From Paracoccaceae bacterium (GTDB lineage: Bacteria; Pseudomonadota; Alphaproteobacteria; Rhodobacterales; Rhodobacteraceae), in the NCBI GenBank assembly GCA_014872815.1, contig WKFK01000015.1, forward strand, positions 186,001 through 250,000: DNA of 64,000 nt, written 5' to 3'. A program made the position numbers and the translations under genes. The first letter of the stretch is position 1. Each line of letters opens with the position of its first letter. Of the stretch, positions 63,694-64,000 are shown in pieces. The notes beneath the pieces were generated by a model that saw only the letters and a list, made by a program, of their open reading frames with translations, ran no database searches and was not told the origin of the DNA.

Positions 63694-64000
63694 ATGTTAC
63701 TATCCAGCTTACTACCTATAAGCGTGTTTCTACTTACCTGTCTTACGACCCTATTTGTTGTACGCAAGTCAGCCCAAGCCAATTCCAACACGCCAACTTC
63801 TATTGAAAAACCTCAGGCCTCAAGTCCCGCTGTCGCGCGCTTCTTGTTTCGCGCAGGGGTTCTCGTTGATGCAAATACGGAAGCGCTGCGCTTATGCTCA
63901 GAAATTCCAACAAGCCGGTTTGACTGGGAAGCCTTGCACAAAGTGCTCTCAACCAAGTTTCCTGACTTTCCCAGCACGCAAGGTGCGGCACAAGACAGGG
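63694..64000 (+). CDS. Membrane-anchored protein, 5' part (cut by window end)
   Basis: The frame from ATG 63694 runs open to the last base. It encodes an N-terminal helix (about 4-24) and, after a Ser/Thr/Pro-rich linker, a soluble segment with VARFLFRAGVLVDANTEALRLC. The segment could be the start of a PAS-type sensor domain, as in the DivL/CckA-like kinases that often lie near regB in Rhodobacterales, but too little is visible. TGGAG precedes the ATG by 5 bases. The 100 bp before it are AT-rich and likely hold its promoter. Confidence 0.5.
   Translation, partial: MLLSSLLPISVFLLTCLTTLFVVRKSAQANSNTPTSIEKPQASSPAVARFLFRAGVLVDANTEALRLCSEIPTSRFDWEALHKVLSTKFPDFPSTQGAAQDR

Overview
The window is a GC-rich chromosomal segment of a marine alphaproteobacterium, almost certainly a Rhodobacterales member of the Roseobacter group. 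Several gene orders typical of that group support this: serB facing serC-serA with a candidate serC RNA leader, hemD with a Mic60-like gene and hemY, tsaD-gpsA-yciI-EVE, aglEFGAK, and regA opposite senC/regB close to ahcY. Protein families fit the same placement. There are no insertion sequences, phage genes or CRISPR arrays; one short orphan gene near 55 kb is the only plausible recent acquisition.

Layout. 1-10.3 kb is a mixed housekeeping block: the 3' end of a secreted Hint-domain protein, a glutamate-receptor-like channel/binding protein, dapD, a PLP-dependent dehydratase, a LOG-family protein, a phage-holin-like membrane protein, a Crp/Fnr regulator, rlmN, a YafY/WYL regulator with its small partner, a second small Hint protein and an IalB-like protein. 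10.4-17.3 kb holds an ReAV-type asparaginase, a TauE/SafE exporter, the serine pathway (serB; serC-serA), a metallophosphatase and tRNA-Thr(CGU).

17.3-31.4 kb is an amino-sugar regulon. A GntR/UTRA regulator and a GH20 hexosaminidase face a long operon. That operon encodes an ABC importer, a Gfo/Idh/MocA oxidoreductase, two SIS-domain deaminases (NagB-II-like and a clear AgaS), a ROK kinase, a COG4573 (GatZ/KbaZ-like) protein, NagA and CutC. The gene set fits joint use of GlcNAc and GalNAc: hexosaminidase releases sugar, the ABC system imports it, NagK-like kinase and NagA make the amino-sugar phosphates, and the two SIS enzymes deaminate the gluco and galacto forms. The COG4573 protein could return tagatose-6-P to fructose-6-P, since no class II aldolase subunit is present.

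31.4-40.7 kb is an alpha-glucoside regulon: GH1 beta-glucosidase and a LacI-type regulator opposite aglEFGAK, with two CAAAGCGCTTTG operators. 41-44.3 kb encodes an orphan PhnD-like binding protein with a hybrid histidine kinase. 44.4-55 kb carries a DadA-like oxidase, hemY/Mic60/hemD, the tsaD operon and several small conserved proteins, plus a strongly structured noncoding stretch at 52.6-52.8 kb. 55.6-64 kb carries ahcY, an HD hydrolase, a GNAT protein, a leucine-dehydrogenase-type gene with a divergent Lrp regulator, the RegA/SenC/RegB redox system and the start of a membrane-anchored protein cut by the window end.
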